64,000 nucleotides of DNA from a virus (IMGVR_UViG_3300028283_000494:44428-108427); one strand, 5' to 3'. Shown: positions 6,779 to 14,999, counted from the first letter of the stretch. Program-made: numbers and translations. The notes: generated from the sequence alone by a model not told the origin.

Positions 6779-6804
6779 AAACCCAGTCCTTTCGGGCTGG
6801 GTTT
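6779..6804 (-). terminator. Intrinsic terminator ending the deoC-DUF5661 transcript
   Basis: A perfect hairpin AAACCCAG / CTGGGTTT with three more pairs inside (one G-U) and a four-base loop. On the - strand it is followed by a T run; on the + strand it is not. It closes the leftward transcript that includes the DUF5661 gene. Confidence 0.8.
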
Positions 6805-6847
6805 ATCATTCACTCTGTTACGTTCAAAGAAGAGGCTTTACAGAGCA

Positions 6848-7675
6848 TCATAAGTTTTCAAGAATATTCTTCAATCTTGATGGATCAATAGGTCTTACAT
6901 CTGGATTTTCCTCACCAATAAGAGAATAATTTAAATTGAGAATATCAATAATAATAAATTTAGGAGATTCAACTCCTTTTTCTCTCTCAGGCACGTAAAC
7001 TATGAAATTATATTCGTTAAGTTTATCTGCTATTTTCTTTTCGTAGGGAATTTGAAATTTATATTTATTTTCTTTCGAATATTTTCTTTCTGGACCAGGA
7101 TCTGCCATAGGTTGTTCAACTGGTTGCTCAACTGGTTGTTCTACTGGTTCTTCAGCTGCTTCTTTTAAAAAAGACTTATAATTTTTTAATACACTCTTTT
7201 CCATGATTTCTCTTTTGTTTTTTGGCTCTTCTTCATCGAAGATTAATTCGTCCTCATCCTCATCGTAATCAACTTTGTCTGTTCCTAATTCATCCTCTTC
7301 GTAGTCTTCATCGTCATCAACTTCATCATAGTCATCTTCACTATTCATAAAAGATTCAATATCCTTTTTAGCTTTTTCTCTATTATTTATACCCTTTAAT
7401 TCATCGTAAAGATTTATAGCGTCCTCTTCATCTGCTATACCAGAAGCTACTAATTTATCGTAATATTCATCGTCCTGAGCAAGATGATCCATTGCCACTT
7501 CCGTAGCTATATCTGGGTTATCAGTATGTTCACGTTCGATTTTTGTTCCAATTTCTATATCATCTGGATTGAAATCATCTGGTGTTTTATCATCAGCTCT
7601 CCCACCTTTTAAATGATCTTTCCACTTTCTGTTTCCGAAATCTGTAAAATCTAATATAACTTTGCCCTTTTTCAT
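6848..7675 (-). CDS. Acidic DUF5661-domain protein with an internal leader-like segment
   Basis: A 275-residue protein. Residues about 40-85 (REHTDNPDIATEVAMDHLAQ, then DDEYYDKL) match DUF5661, a short helical domain seen in phage and bacterial proteins. An extremely acidic linker (DDYDEVDDDEDYEEDE) follows, then KNYKSFLKEAAEE, which looks like the N-terminal leader of other proteins here but lies inside the chain. After that come a PVEQ repeat and a C-terminal domain of about 90 residues (YKFQIPYEKKIADKLNEYNF). A TTAATATATA motif lies 5 bases before the ATG. The function is unknown; a virion or capsid-interior role is possible. Confidence 0.65.
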   Translation of the reverse strand: MKKGKVILDFTDFGNRKWKDHLKGGRADDKTPDDFNPDDIEIGTKIEREHTDNPDIATEVAMDHLAQDDEYYDKLVASGIADEEDAINLYDELKGINNREKAKKDIESFMNSEDDYDEVDDDEDYEEDELGTDKVDYDEDEDELIFDEEEPKNKREIMEKSVLKNYKSFLKEAAEEPVEQPVEQPVEQPMADPGPERKYSKENKYKFQIPYEKKIADKLNEYNFIVYVPEREKGVESPKFIIIDILNLNYSLIGEENPDVRPIDPSRLKNILENL

Positions 7676-7680
7676 AATAT

Positions 7681-7690
7681 TATATATTAA
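7681..7690 (-). promoter_or_regulatory. TTAATATATA motif upstream of the DUF5661 gene
   Basis: An exact copy on the - strand, only 5 bases from the ATG at 7675. If it is a -10-type element the transcript would be nearly leaderless. Confidence 0.45.
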
Positions 7691-7718
7691 ATTGTTTTAT
7701 TAATGTTTTTTCTTTTTG

Positions 7719-8405
7719 TTAACGAACTTCATATAATTCATTCTTCTTTTCATTATATCTAAAAAACTTACATTTTAATTTATCAATAATTTCATTTTGC
7801 CTGATAATATCCCTATTTTTCAAATTTCCGTTACTATCATAATGTTTTGGTTCATCGTATTCAATTGCTATGTTGTTATTTTTATCATACGCGTCAATAA
7901 AATATCCTAGATCAGATATATATAATTCCCCACCGTTTAAAGCATGTTGCAAATTCCAATGGTTTGTTTTTGATAATTCATCAAAATATTTACAAGCGTT
8001 TATATTATGCATTGGGCAAACTCCACCATTTTTGTTTTGAATATAGTTTATTTTAGACAATCTCATTTTCTTTTTTGTTTCATTCGACGCCTTTTTACCT
8101 ATCATTTTTAATCTCATTTTTTCTATAGATCCTGGAGTGTGCGCATTTTTTGTAAAATTTTCGATGTTTGATCTCAATCTTTCTTTATATTCGTCACTGT
8201 GAGTTTCACCAAACATTCCGTTATTCATTCCTGAATTTTTTTCTGATATTTTTTGTTTAGTTAATTCAGATGTTTCATGCCCCTTTAAAGATGAACTAAT
8301 TTTTTCTTTAGTATCATCAGATAATTTTCTACCAATCATCCATTTTCCAATTCCTTTATTTTTACAGGATTCACTTATTTTCCTTTTGGTTTCTTCTGAA
8401 TGCAT
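7719..8405 (-). CDS. NUMOD3-containing homing-type endonuclease
   Basis: A 228-residue protein. The first 120 residues are repeated NUMOD3-type DNA-binding motifs (SEETKRKISESCKNKG, SDDTKEKISSSLKGH, ASNETKKKMRLSK). A C-terminal nuclease-like domain follows: YFIDAYDKNNNIAIEYDEP with KHYD has the Asp...Glu-x-Asp layout of restriction/Vsr-like (PD-(D/E)XK) folds. No GIY-YIG or HNH motif is seen. It lies between two leader-bearing protein genes, is AT-rich, and has its own TTAATATATA motif 5 bases before the ATG. Confidence 0.75.
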   Translation of the reverse strand: MHSEETKRKISESCKNKGIGKWMIGRKLSDDTKEKISSSLKGHETSELTKQKISEKNSGMNNGMFGETHSDEYKERLRSNIENFTKNAHTPGSIEKMRLKMIGKKASNETKKKMRLSKINYIQNKNGGVCPMHNINACKYFDELSKTNHWNLQHALNGGELYISDLGYFIDAYDKNNNIAIEYDEPKHYDSNGNLKNRDIIRQNEIIDKLKCKFFRYNEKKNELYEVR

Positions 8406-8410
8406 GCCTC

Positions 8411-8420
8411 TATATATTAA
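8411..8420 (-). promoter_or_regulatory. TTAATATATA motif upstream of the NUMOD3 endonuclease
   Basis: An exact copy on the - strand, 5 bases before the ATG at 8405 and directly after the upstream gene's stop region. Confidence 0.4.
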
Positions 8421-8436
8421 TTATTTTTATCCGTTT

Positions 8437-8667
8437 TTATTCTTTCGATGGTAAGTCCAATAAATATAATATTTTAGTGTAATCCTTATCCCTATAAACA
8501 TACGATTGTAACCTCTCACTCCAACTCACAAGTTGTTGAATTTTAGAATGATCCTTTCTTTTTATTTCAAAATATAGTCCGCTAGGTAGTCCAACGAGTT
8601 CCATAATTTCATCGGGATCGTATTCGTCTTCGAGATAACCTATATGTTCATTAAAACTTTTTATCAT
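8437..8667 (-). CDS. Small protein with capsid-targeting-like N-terminus (76 aa)
   Basis: Starts MIKSFNEHIGYLEDEYD, sharing the M-I-K-x-F....I pattern of the leader-bearing proteins, though without a clean I/L-x-E site. The body (LPSGLYFEIKRKDHSKIQQL) is not recognised. It overlaps the stop of the upstream gene by ATGA (8664-8667), so the two are translationally coupled and probably act together. Confidence 0.6.
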   Translation of the reverse strand: MIKSFNEHIGYLEDEYDPDEIMELVGLPSGLYFEIKRKDHSKIQQLVSWSERLQSYVYRDKDYTKILYLLDLPSKE

Positions 8668-9518
8668 TTCTTTAATTTAAAATATCTTGTACTATAATAA
8701 GTATTATCACCTTTAACCCAAACAGCGTCGCCACTTGGTTTAGTTATATCAAATATAGTATATTCTTTTCCTATTTCCAGTCTTCTGCCACCACCGCCTT
8801 CTTTATTTGTACAAATAATAATATCACCGTCTTCCCAAAGAGAAGGATCATTTAAATCTATATCTGGTTTATCCCATACTTCTTCACCGTAGGGATCTAA
8901 GTCTTCTACGTTTTCTTTAATCATTCCAGTATTTATAAATATATGTTTTGGCCACCATATAGGTATTATACCTTCATATTTTATAATTTTATCATCTGAT
9001 TCAAATTCGTCTAATGCTTTGCTTTTACCGTAATATTTAAAAAAATCAGCTTTAATTAAATTCGCTTTTCCTCTAACTTCAATAAAATATCCATCTTCAT
9101 CTGGACTTATATTAATAATTTCATACTCTTCTCCCTCACTAAGTTCAATTCCTTCTGTTGTACATGTTGTAGTACATCTGATAATACTTCCAATTTTTTC
9201 AATGTCTTCATCACTCCACCATTCTTCACCGTAAGGATCTAAATCTTCTACGTTCTCTTTAATATATGTATCCTTTTTAAATCTTTTCATCATCCACCAA
9301 CCACCTAAACCTTTTAGATTTATATGATTATGATGTACAGAGATAACCTCGTAATCAACTCCTAATTTGATTTTATTTGGAAAATCCAATCCACTATCGT
9401 CTATACAAATAACTATATCTCCCTCATGAATCCTATCTTCATTATCGTTCCAAACCTCTTCACCGTAAGGAACAAGATCATTATTCTCTTTAATATATGT
9501 ATGAAATTTCTTTATCAT
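8664..9518 (-). CDS. Three-module leader-bearing protein with SH3/KOW-like domains
   Basis: A 284-residue protein built of three related modules, each with a short leader, then a YGEE-W motif, then an SH3/KOW-like barrel. Module 1 starts MIKKFHTYIKENNDL (1-15), module 2 at MMKRFKKDTYIKENVEDLD (76-94) and module 3 at GMIKENVEDLD (198-208). PYGEEVW or PYGEEWW follows each, at about 17-23, 95-101 and 209-215. The barrels read EGDIVICIDD, IGSIIRCTTT and DGDIIICTNK. I-K-E occurs at residues 9-11, 86-88 and 200-202, the consensus cut by T4-type prohead protease (I/L-x-E). The protein might be cut into three products. Its stop and start couple it to deoC and the 76-residue gene. Confidence 0.65.
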   Translation of the reverse strand: MIKKFHTYIKENNDLVPYGEEVWNDNEDRIHEGDIVICIDDSGLDFPNKIKLGVDYEVISVHHNHINLKGLGGWWMMKRFKKDTYIKENVEDLDPYGEEWWSDEDIEKIGSIIRCTTTCTTEGIELSEGEEYEIINISPDEDGYFIEVRGKANLIKADFFKYYGKSKALDEFESDDKIIKYEGIIPIWWPKHIFINTGMIKENVEDLDPYGEEVWDKPDIDLNDPSLWEDGDIIICTNKEGGGGRRLEIGKEYTIFDITKPSGDAVWVKGDNTYYSTRYFKLKK

Positions 9519-10309
9519 TAGTAACCTCCTTGTTGTCCCACTGCTATAATAGCTGGATTTGAGGAAGTCCCTACTCTATCGGCGCCAGCGTTAACATAGG
9601 CTTCTATATCTTGTAAAGTTCTTACGCCACCACTGGCTTTAATTTTGATATGGTCGGGTAATATACTTCTCATAAATCTAACTTTATCAATTTCAGCGCC
9701 TTTTGTGGCGTAACCTGTTGAAGTTTTAACAAAATCAACACCAGCTTTTGTACAAAGTTCACAAGCCTTTTTTACTTGGTCCAAAGTTAATTCACCAGAT
9801 TCAATAATAACCTTTAATACAACACTATCCGATCCGTGGCAAACATCAGCAACTTTTCTAATATCATCAAATAACTTTTGTTCCATATCTTTCTTCTTTT
9901 CGTCATCTGATTCCTTTGACCATTTCTGTAAAAGTTTCCAATTCATAACCATATCAATCTCGTCAGCACCATTGGATATAGCTTTTTGTGTCTCTACAAC
10001 TTTCTCTTGTGTTTTATCTTCGCCCTTATGGAAAGAAATAACAGTACACACTTTAACATTCGTTCCTTCTAAGAAATTAACAGCATAAGATACGAAATCA
10101 GGTCTTATACAAACGCTATAAAATCCGTTCTCTTTTGCCTGTTGGCAGATCTCTTCAATTTTATCTATATTAGCGTCTTCACGAAGATAAGTATAATCAA
10201 TGATACTATTAAATCTACGTGGATCAGGGCCACCCTTTACTTTAGGTTTGGCTATAACTTGGGGGTTATCTAATGCCTCTCTTACGAATTTATCAAATTT
10301 TTTTACCAT
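9518..10309 (-). CDS. deoC: Deoxyribose-phosphate aldolase with an N-terminal leader
   Basis: DeoC cleaves 2-deoxyribose-5-phosphate to acetaldehyde and glyceraldehyde-3-phosphate in deoxynucleoside salvage. The Schiff-base lysine is in VDFVKTSTGY (Lys195), the second lysine in KIKASGGVRT (Lys224) and the acidic residue in ADEIDMV (Asp119). The enzyme proper begins near residue 34 (NSIIDYTYL). In front is a 30-residue extension, MVKKFDKFVREALDNPQ, resembling the leaders of the neighbouring proteins and suggesting packaging into the capsid. It is first in a coupled leftward operon, with TTAATATATA 21 bases before the ATG. It could feed on host DNA breakdown products. Confidence 0.9.
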   Translation of the reverse strand: MVKKFDKFVREALDNPQVIAKPKVKGGPDPRRFNSIIDYTYLREDANIDKIEEICQQAKENGFYSVCIRPDFVSYAVNFLEGTNVKVCTVISFHKGEDKTQEKVVETQKAISNGADEIDMVMNWKLLQKWSKESDDEKKKDMEQKLFDDIRKVADVCHGSDSVVLKVIIESGELTLDQVKKACELCTKAGVDFVKTSTGYATKGAEIDKVRFMRSILPDHIKIKASGGVRTLQDIEAYVNAGADRVGTSSNPAIIAVGQQGGY

Positions 10310-10330
10310 AATGTGCTGTATATTTTTCTG

Positions 10331-10340
10331 TATATATTAA
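10331..10340 (-). promoter_or_regulatory. TTAATATATA motif upstream of deoC
   Basis: An exact - strand copy, 21 bases before the deoC ATG, inside the divergent spacer between deoC and the glycan cluster. Confidence 0.5.
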
Positions 10341-10384
10341 TTTTTTGTTCCCAATTTTAAACAACGACCTAGTTCAATGTTATA

Positions 10385-10392
10385 TATAAATA
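10385..10392 (+). promoter_or_regulatory. TATAAATA (T4-late-like) motif upstream of the glycan cluster
   Basis: The octamer TATAAATA, identical to the T4 late-promoter core, ends 15 bases before the ATG of the first glycan gene. In DNA this AT-rich the octamer also occurs by chance, so position is the main support. Confidence 0.35.
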
Positions 10393-10407
10393 AAATCAAA
10401 AGAACTT

Positions 10408-11226
10408 ATGGTATCAATAAAAATAGACGATATATTGTTTGCCCACGGTGATTATAGTACTGCTATTCAACAATCTAAATATATCAAATGGAACAGAAAT
10501 TTTATAGTTGGAAACGAAGACATGGCTATTTACACAGATGGTTCTCTACCAAGAGTTAATAATAGAATTAAAACAAAAATTGCTTGGTTACTTGAATCCC
10601 CAGCAGTTAGTGCTTATCAACACGAATGGATAAAAAACAACTACAAAGCATTTGATATAATATTCACCAATAACAGAGATTTATTAGAAATGAATAGTAA
10701 ATTTAAGTTTCTGCCCACTGGTGGTTGTTGGATAAGGAACGAAGAGCAATATATTTATCCTAAGACTAAATTAATATCTATCATTGCATCTAATAAGAAT
10801 TGGACAGACGGACACGCTTTACGTAATAACATTGTTAATGAAATTAGAAACGGTCAAATAAAATGTGATCTTTACGGTAGAGGGTTTAATGAATTACCAG
10901 AGAAATTAGATGGTTTAAAGGACTATATGTTTTCTATTGTGGTTGAGAATACAAAGAAGGATTACTATTTTACTGAAAAACTTATAGATTGTTTTATGAC
11001 TGGAACAATACCTATTTATTGGGGATGCCCATCCATAGGTAATTATTTTGACGAAAGGGGAATGTTGGTGTTTAATACCGTACAGGAATTGAAGAATATA
11101 GTGAATGGCATAAGTCCAGAGTTGTATAATTTGAAATTAGAATATGCTAGAAAGAATTTTGAAGTAGCCAAGGATTATATGATTGCTGAGGATTACATGT
11201 ACGAAAAATATTTGAAACAATTATGA
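10408..11226 (+). CDS. GT10-type alpha-1,3-fucosyltransferase-like glycosyltransferase
   Basis: Transfers a sugar, usually fucose from GDP-fucose, to a glycan acceptor. The C-terminal half holds the GT10 donor-binding signature: SIVVENTKKDYYFTEKLIDC followed by TGTIPIYWGCPSIGNYFD (about residues 178-216). At 272 residues it is near the short end of bacterial GT10 enzymes. It has no membrane segment, so it acts in the cytoplasm. It is the first gene of the + strand glycan run and overlaps the next by 4 bp. The donor may be another 6-deoxy GDP-sugar, since gmd is also encoded here. Confidence 0.82.
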   Translation: MVSIKIDDILFAHGDYSTAIQQSKYIKWNRNFIVGNEDMAIYTDGSLPRVNNRIKTKIAWLLESPAVSAYQHEWIKNNYKAFDIIFTNNRDLLEMNSKFKFLPTGGCWIRNEEQYIYPKTKLISIIASNKNWTDGHALRNNIVNEIRNGQIKCDLYGRGFNELPEKLDGLKDYMFSIVVENTKKDYYFTEKLIDCFMTGTIPIYWGCPSIGNYFDERGMLVFNTVQELKNIVNGISPELYNLKLEYARKNFEVAKDYMIAEDYMYEKYLKQL

Positions 11227-11774
11227 AATACCTAGTAGTATCTTATGGTGGAGTCGGTACTTATATGATGATGGATGTAATAGGTAAAAATAACTTTTTA
11301 AAAATACCAGAAACAAGTGGAATATGGCAAAAAGAATATCATCACATTAAATGTCCACCAAAAACTTTCGGTGAACCCGTTAAAGTTATATATATCTACG
11401 GTGATCCGTACAACGCTCTAATATCTCATTTTAGAAGAAGATGCATTTTAAAAGAGTGGGCACGTAATCATTGTAAAAACATGCACGGTGAATGGTGGAA
11501 ATTAAATACTGATTGGGAATTGCTGGATTATTTAAAAAATGGTGAGGACTTGTTTAAATTCGAGGAACATTTTGATAATTGGGTAAATATAAAAGATAAA
11601 GATTATGACGTTATGGTGTTAAAATATGAGTTTGTAAAAAAATACGAAAATGTGGTATTATCATATTTAGATTCAGAAAATCCTATTAATTATAAAGAAC
11701 GTTTATCAAATTGGAACGATCTAGATAGTGATAGTTTCGAATTGTTAAAAAATTATGTATGGAAAATTTTATGA
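11223..11774 (+). CDS. Possible sulfotransferase-like protein (183 aa)
   Basis: VKVIYIYGDPYNALISHFRR (about residues 53-72) resembles the second PAPS-binding block of sulfotransferases (ihhlRdPrda..S). YDVMVLKYEFVKKYE matches the 'vlvlryEdL' strand that follows. The N-terminal MKYLVVSYGGVGTYMMM sits where the P-loop-like PAPS site would be, but lacks the usual Lys/Arg-Ser/Thr. The call is therefore tentative. It is coupled to the GT10 gene (4 bp overlap). A sulfate modification of the same glycan would fit. Confidence 0.45.
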   Translation: MKYLVVSYGGVGTYMMMDVIGKNNFLKIPETSGIWQKEYHHIKCPPKTFGEPVKVIYIYGDPYNALISHFRRRCILKEWARNHCKNMHGEWWKLNTDWELLDYLKNGEDLFKFEEHFDNWVNIKDKDYDVMVLKYEFVKKYENVVLSYLDSENPINYKERLSNWNDLDSDSFELLKNYVWKIL

Positions 11775-11788
11775 TAAATATTTATCAT
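11771..11788. repeat. Perfect 18-bp palindrome ATGATAAATATTTATCAT
   Basis: Fully self-complementary and overlapping the stop codon of the preceding gene, 40 bases before the next start. It could be an operator or a weak structure. There is no loop and no T run, so it is not a classical terminator. Confidence 0.5.
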
Positions 11789-11827
11789 ATCCGCCCATTA
11801 TAATTTATTAAAAAATAAATAAATATT

Positions 11828-12361
11828 ATGAGAAGAATAAAAGATTTATTAAAAGAATACAGGATGGGGGATATATTAGATGATTGCGGTGGAGTTAATT
11901 TATTACACGGATTAAATCAATTAATACATGAAAATTTAAATAAAGATTCTGTTATTTGTGAAATAGGATCATACGAGGGAAAATCATCAGAGCTTTTTGC
12001 TTTATTATGTAAGGAAGTTTATTGTGTTGACGTTTTTTATGATCAGAGGGCTACCAAAATATTCGATGATATGATTAGAAATTATAGTAATATATGGAAA
12101 ATTGAAAAATTGAGTTCTTTGGCATCTAAAGAATTTCCAAATAATTTTTTTGATTTCATATATATTGACGCCAATCACGATTACGATTCTGTTAAACAGG
12201 ATATTATAAATTGGATCGATAAAATTAAAATTGATGGATATGTTGGTGGACATGACTATCACCAAGGATCTGGTGGAGTATATGAAGCAACGCAAGAATT
12301 ATTTAAAGATAAAGATTTGAAAATATATCCAGATTCTAGTTGGATATTAAAAATAAATTAA
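11828..12361 (+). CDS. SAM-dependent methyltransferase (Methyltransf_24 type)
   Basis: A 177-residue Rossmann methyltransferase with motif I SVICEIGSYEGKSSELFALL (about 39-58), an acidic strand EVYCVDVFYD, and FDFIYIDANHDYDSVKQDI (about 108-126), which is typical of Methyltransf_24. It ends with GYVGGHDYHQGSGGVYEA. This type is common in glycan and cell-envelope clusters, where it O-methylates sugars. It is separated from the upstream gene by a short AT-rich spacer and followed 4 bp later by a two-domain methyltransferase. Confidence 0.75.
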   Translation: MRRIKDLLKEYRMGDILDDCGGVNLLHGLNQLIHENLNKDSVICEIGSYEGKSSELFALLCKEVYCVDVFYDQRATKIFDDMIRNYSNIWKIEKLSSLASKEFPNNFFDFIYIDANHDYDSVKQDIINWIDKIKIDGYVGGHDYHQGSGGVYEATQELFKDKDLKIYPDSSWILKIN

Positions 12362-12365
12362 AACG

Positions 12366-13535
12366 ATGTTATTAGAAATAGCTAGGAAGTACAATGTAGA
12401 TAAAGCCGAATTAGGACAATCGGGAGGGCATAATTATATCCCCTTCTACGAACAAATTTTAAGAGATAAGAAAGAATCAGCTAAAAATGTATTAGAAATA
12501 GGTGTGGCTGGAGGAGCATCATTGAAAATGTGGAGAGACTATTTTGAAAATGCCACTATATATGGATGGGACATTTTAGACACATCACATTTAAACGAAG
12601 ACAGAATAAAAACTTTTATTATCGATCAATCCAATATAAATAGTATAAATAATTTTTTCTTTAAAAATGATATAACATTTGATTATATTATAGATGATGG
12701 TAGTCATATGCTTAAAGATCAAATGATTAGTTTATTCGAATTATTTCCAAAATTAACGAAAGGTGGGATTTATATCATAGAGGATTTGTGGCATCATAAT
12801 ATAGATAGTTTTTTAAAATTGGGCAAAAAGGATGAATATATTGAATTAATTGATCCTGTTATTAAAAGTTTTGCGACAGAGGATAAAATAAAATTTTTAC
12901 TGGATAATCTTATTTGTTGCCAAAAAAATAACGTCATTTTTTCTTCAGCTATAGATAAAACAGATCATCATTTTTATACTTTCTATAAAAAAATAATATG
13001 TAATGTGGGTCTAAGATATAATATTTTTAATAAATATTTAAACGAATATTTCGTTGAAACTGGTAGTTTTAATGGTGGTGGGATATCGTGGGCTTTAGAT
13101 TCTGGGTTTAAAAATGTGGTATCAATAGAACTATCTGAATTATATTATAATAAATGCAAAGAATTATATAAAACTAAAGATAACGTTTTTTTATATTTGG
13201 GTGATAGTAGTATAATTTTAGGTGATATTATAAGGAGTATAAATACTCCAATGACTTTCTGGTTAGATGGGCATTATTCTGGTGGTGATACAGCGATAGG
13301 TAAATATAATAGTCCATTAATGCAAGAGCTGGATATAATAAAAGATCATCCTATAAAGACTCATACAATATTGATAGATGATATGAGGTGTTGGAATGAC
13401 TTACATGAATTCAATAAAAATGATATTCTCAATAAATTAGAAGAGATCAATAAAGATTATGAAATAACTTACGAAGACGGATTTATAGATAAAGACATTT
13501 TAGTGGCAAAAATAAATAATAAAAATGTTTTATAG
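12366..13535 (+). CDS. Two-domain SAM methyltransferase fusion
   Basis: A 389-residue protein with two methyltransferase-like halves. The N-terminal half (1-205) resembles MycE/cephalosporin-hydroxylase-type O-methyltransferases: KNVLEIGVAGGASLKMW, then FDYIIDDGSHMLKDQM and GGIYIIEDLWHH. The C-terminal half (about 215-389) has YFVETGSFNGGGISWALDSG and an Asp-rich LDGHYSGGDTA block, then ILIDDMRCW. The second half has an unusual motif I (ETGSFNGGG) and may use a different chemistry. It overlaps the next gene by 11 bp. Confidence 0.68.
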   Translation: MLLEIARKYNVDKAELGQSGGHNYIPFYEQILRDKKESAKNVLEIGVAGGASLKMWRDYFENATIYGWDILDTSHLNEDRIKTFIIDQSNINSINNFFFKNDITFDYIIDDGSHMLKDQMISLFELFPKLTKGGIYIIEDLWHHNIDSFLKLGKKDEYIELIDPVIKSFATEDKIKFLLDNLICCQKNNVIFSSAIDKTDHHFYTFYKKIICNVGLRYNIFNKYLNEYFVETGSFNGGGISWALDSGFKNVVSIELSELYYNKCKELYKTKDNVFLYLGDSSIILGDIIRSINTPMTFWLDGHYSGGDTAIGKYNSPLMQELDIIKDHPIKTHTILIDDMRCWNDLHEFNKNDILNKLEEINKDYEITYEDGFIDKDILVAKINNKNVL

Positions 13536-14130
13536 TCAACAAAAAGAAGATGAGATACTTTATAATAAGTATTTAAATTATAAAAATGGATTTTTTATTG
13601 AAATTGGGGCGATGAATGGTATAGACTATTCAAATACAAAATTTTTCGAAGACAATCTTGTTTGGAATGGTATTTTAATTGAACCAACTAGTCAATTTAT
13701 CGAATTGGAAAAGAATAGACCAAAGTGTTTAAATTTCAATCTTGCCATTTCTGAAAAAATTGGTGAAATTGAATTTATAGGGAAAGGAGCCCTTAGTGGA
13801 TGTAAAGAAAGTATGAGTGATTCGTATAAAAAATTATGGGGAATAGATGAAAAACTATCATATAAAGTAAAATCTGTCCCTTTCCATGTTCTGACAAGTA
13901 AAATAGATATAAAAAAAGTAGATCTATTTTCAATTGATGTAGAAGGCGGAGAGATAGAAGTTTTAAATACATTTGATTGGAGAATACCAGTTTATATTAT
14001 TCTTATTGAACTAGATACACACAATCCAGATAAAGATGAAAAATGTAGAGAAATTTTAAGAAAAAGGGGATTTGAATTCAAATTGAGAATAGGGTCTAAT
14101 GATGTTTGGATAAATAGAGAGAATATATGA
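13525..14130 (+). CDS. FkbM-family methyltransferase
   Basis: A 201-residue FkbM O-methyltransferase: SQQKEDEIL at the N-terminus, GFFIEIGAMNGIDYSNTKFF as motif I, GILIEPTSQFIELE for the acidic loop, and DLFSIDVEGGEIEVLNTFDW for the family-defining D-x-E-G-x-E block. FkbM enzymes methylate hydroxyls, often on sugars. It is one of five FkbM domains in the window. It overlaps neighbours by 11 and 4 bp in a coupled run. Confidence 0.85.
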   Translation: MFYSQQKEDEILYNKYLNYKNGFFIEIGAMNGIDYSNTKFFEDNLVWNGILIEPTSQFIELEKNRPKCLNFNLAISEKIGEIEFIGKGALSGCKESMSDSYKKLWGIDEKLSYKVKSVPFHVLTSKIDIKKVDLFSIDVEGGEIEVLNTFDWRIPVYIILIELDTHNPDKDEKCREILRKRGFEFKLRIGSNDVWINRENI

Positions 14131-14999
14131 AAATAATTTACGTTATATTATTGGATGAAAGTGAAAGGCATCATTGTTATTTACCAGATGTTTTAAAAAC
14201 TTGGATAGTGCCATCTATTAATCAGTGCCATAGATTAAATCCAGATTGTGAAATAGTTGTCATAACTGATACTAAAATATTCGAAAATGAATTACCGTTT
14301 GTTAAATTTTTTGAAATTGAAGATTATGTGGATGATGATATTATGTGGTTCAAAAATAATTATATTCATTTGAGCACAAATCAATATCAATTTGAAAAAA
14401 ATGCCATCCTTAGATTTTTATATCTTAAAAATTTCTGTGTTAAACATAAAATAGATCATTTTCTTCATTTGGAACCAGATGTATTAGTTTTTAGTGACAT
14501 TTTGGAAGATATGATTTTTTTTAAAAATTATAATATTACATTGATACATCATATAGGCGCTGGTGTTTGTTTCTTTAATAACGCTACAAATGTTTTACTC
14601 GAATTTTTTACATATATAAAAAATTCATATACTATTCCACAGTTAAATCCAAGAGCCTTTGACATTAAATCTGAAAAGGAATTTTATGATCACAATATAA
14701 AAAATGAAATTGGAGCAGGTGGTGTATCTGATATGCATTTTTGGAATCTTTATAATTCTTTACACGAAAATGAATCGTTTTGCGAAATGGATAGAAATAT
14801 AGATAATATTTTTTATCACACCTTTTTAGTGGATCAAACAAAAGAACAAAATTGGTTAAAGGAAAATAATTTGAAAAAATTATTTCTTGAAGAAGACAAA
14901 TGTTACGGTTTTCACGTTGATAAAAAAGTTAGAATTAAATATTTACACTGCCACGGAAATAACAAATTGTTGATACCAAAAATAATAAACAATGAATGA
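14127..14999 (+). CDS. Probable GT-A glycosyltransferase, family uncertain
   Basis: A 290-residue protein with a nucleotide-sugar-transferase-like layout: KIIYVILLDES start, CEIVVITDTKIF, then HFLHLEPDVLVFSDILEDM (about 112-130), where E-P-D-V takes the place of the usual DxD metal site. GAGVCFFNNATNVLLEF and FYHTFLVDQTKEQNWLKEN follow, in the style of GT-A enzymes that carry acceptor residues near the end. The specificity is unknown. It is coupled to its neighbours by 4 bp overlaps. Confidence 0.6.
   Translation: MKIIYVILLDESERHHCYLPDVLKTWIVPSINQCHRLNPDCEIVVITDTKIFENELPFVKFFEIEDYVDDDIMWFKNNYIHLSTNQYQFEKNAILRFLYLKNFCVKHKIDHFLHLEPDVLVFSDILEDMIFFKNYNITLIHHIGAGVCFFNNATNVLLEFFTYIKNSYTIPQLNPRAFDIKSEKEFYDHNIKNEIGAGGVSDMHFWNLYNSLHENESFCEMDRNIDNIFYHTFLVDQTKEQNWLKENNLKKLFLEEDKCYGFHVDKKVRIKYLHCHGNNKLLIPKIINNE

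Noticed and set aside
6754-6813. N-terminal extension MNDKPSPKGLGFLI of the methyltransferase
   Set aside because: It is translated from a strong terminator hairpin, and the Met at 6753 follows a promoter motif and fits the family.
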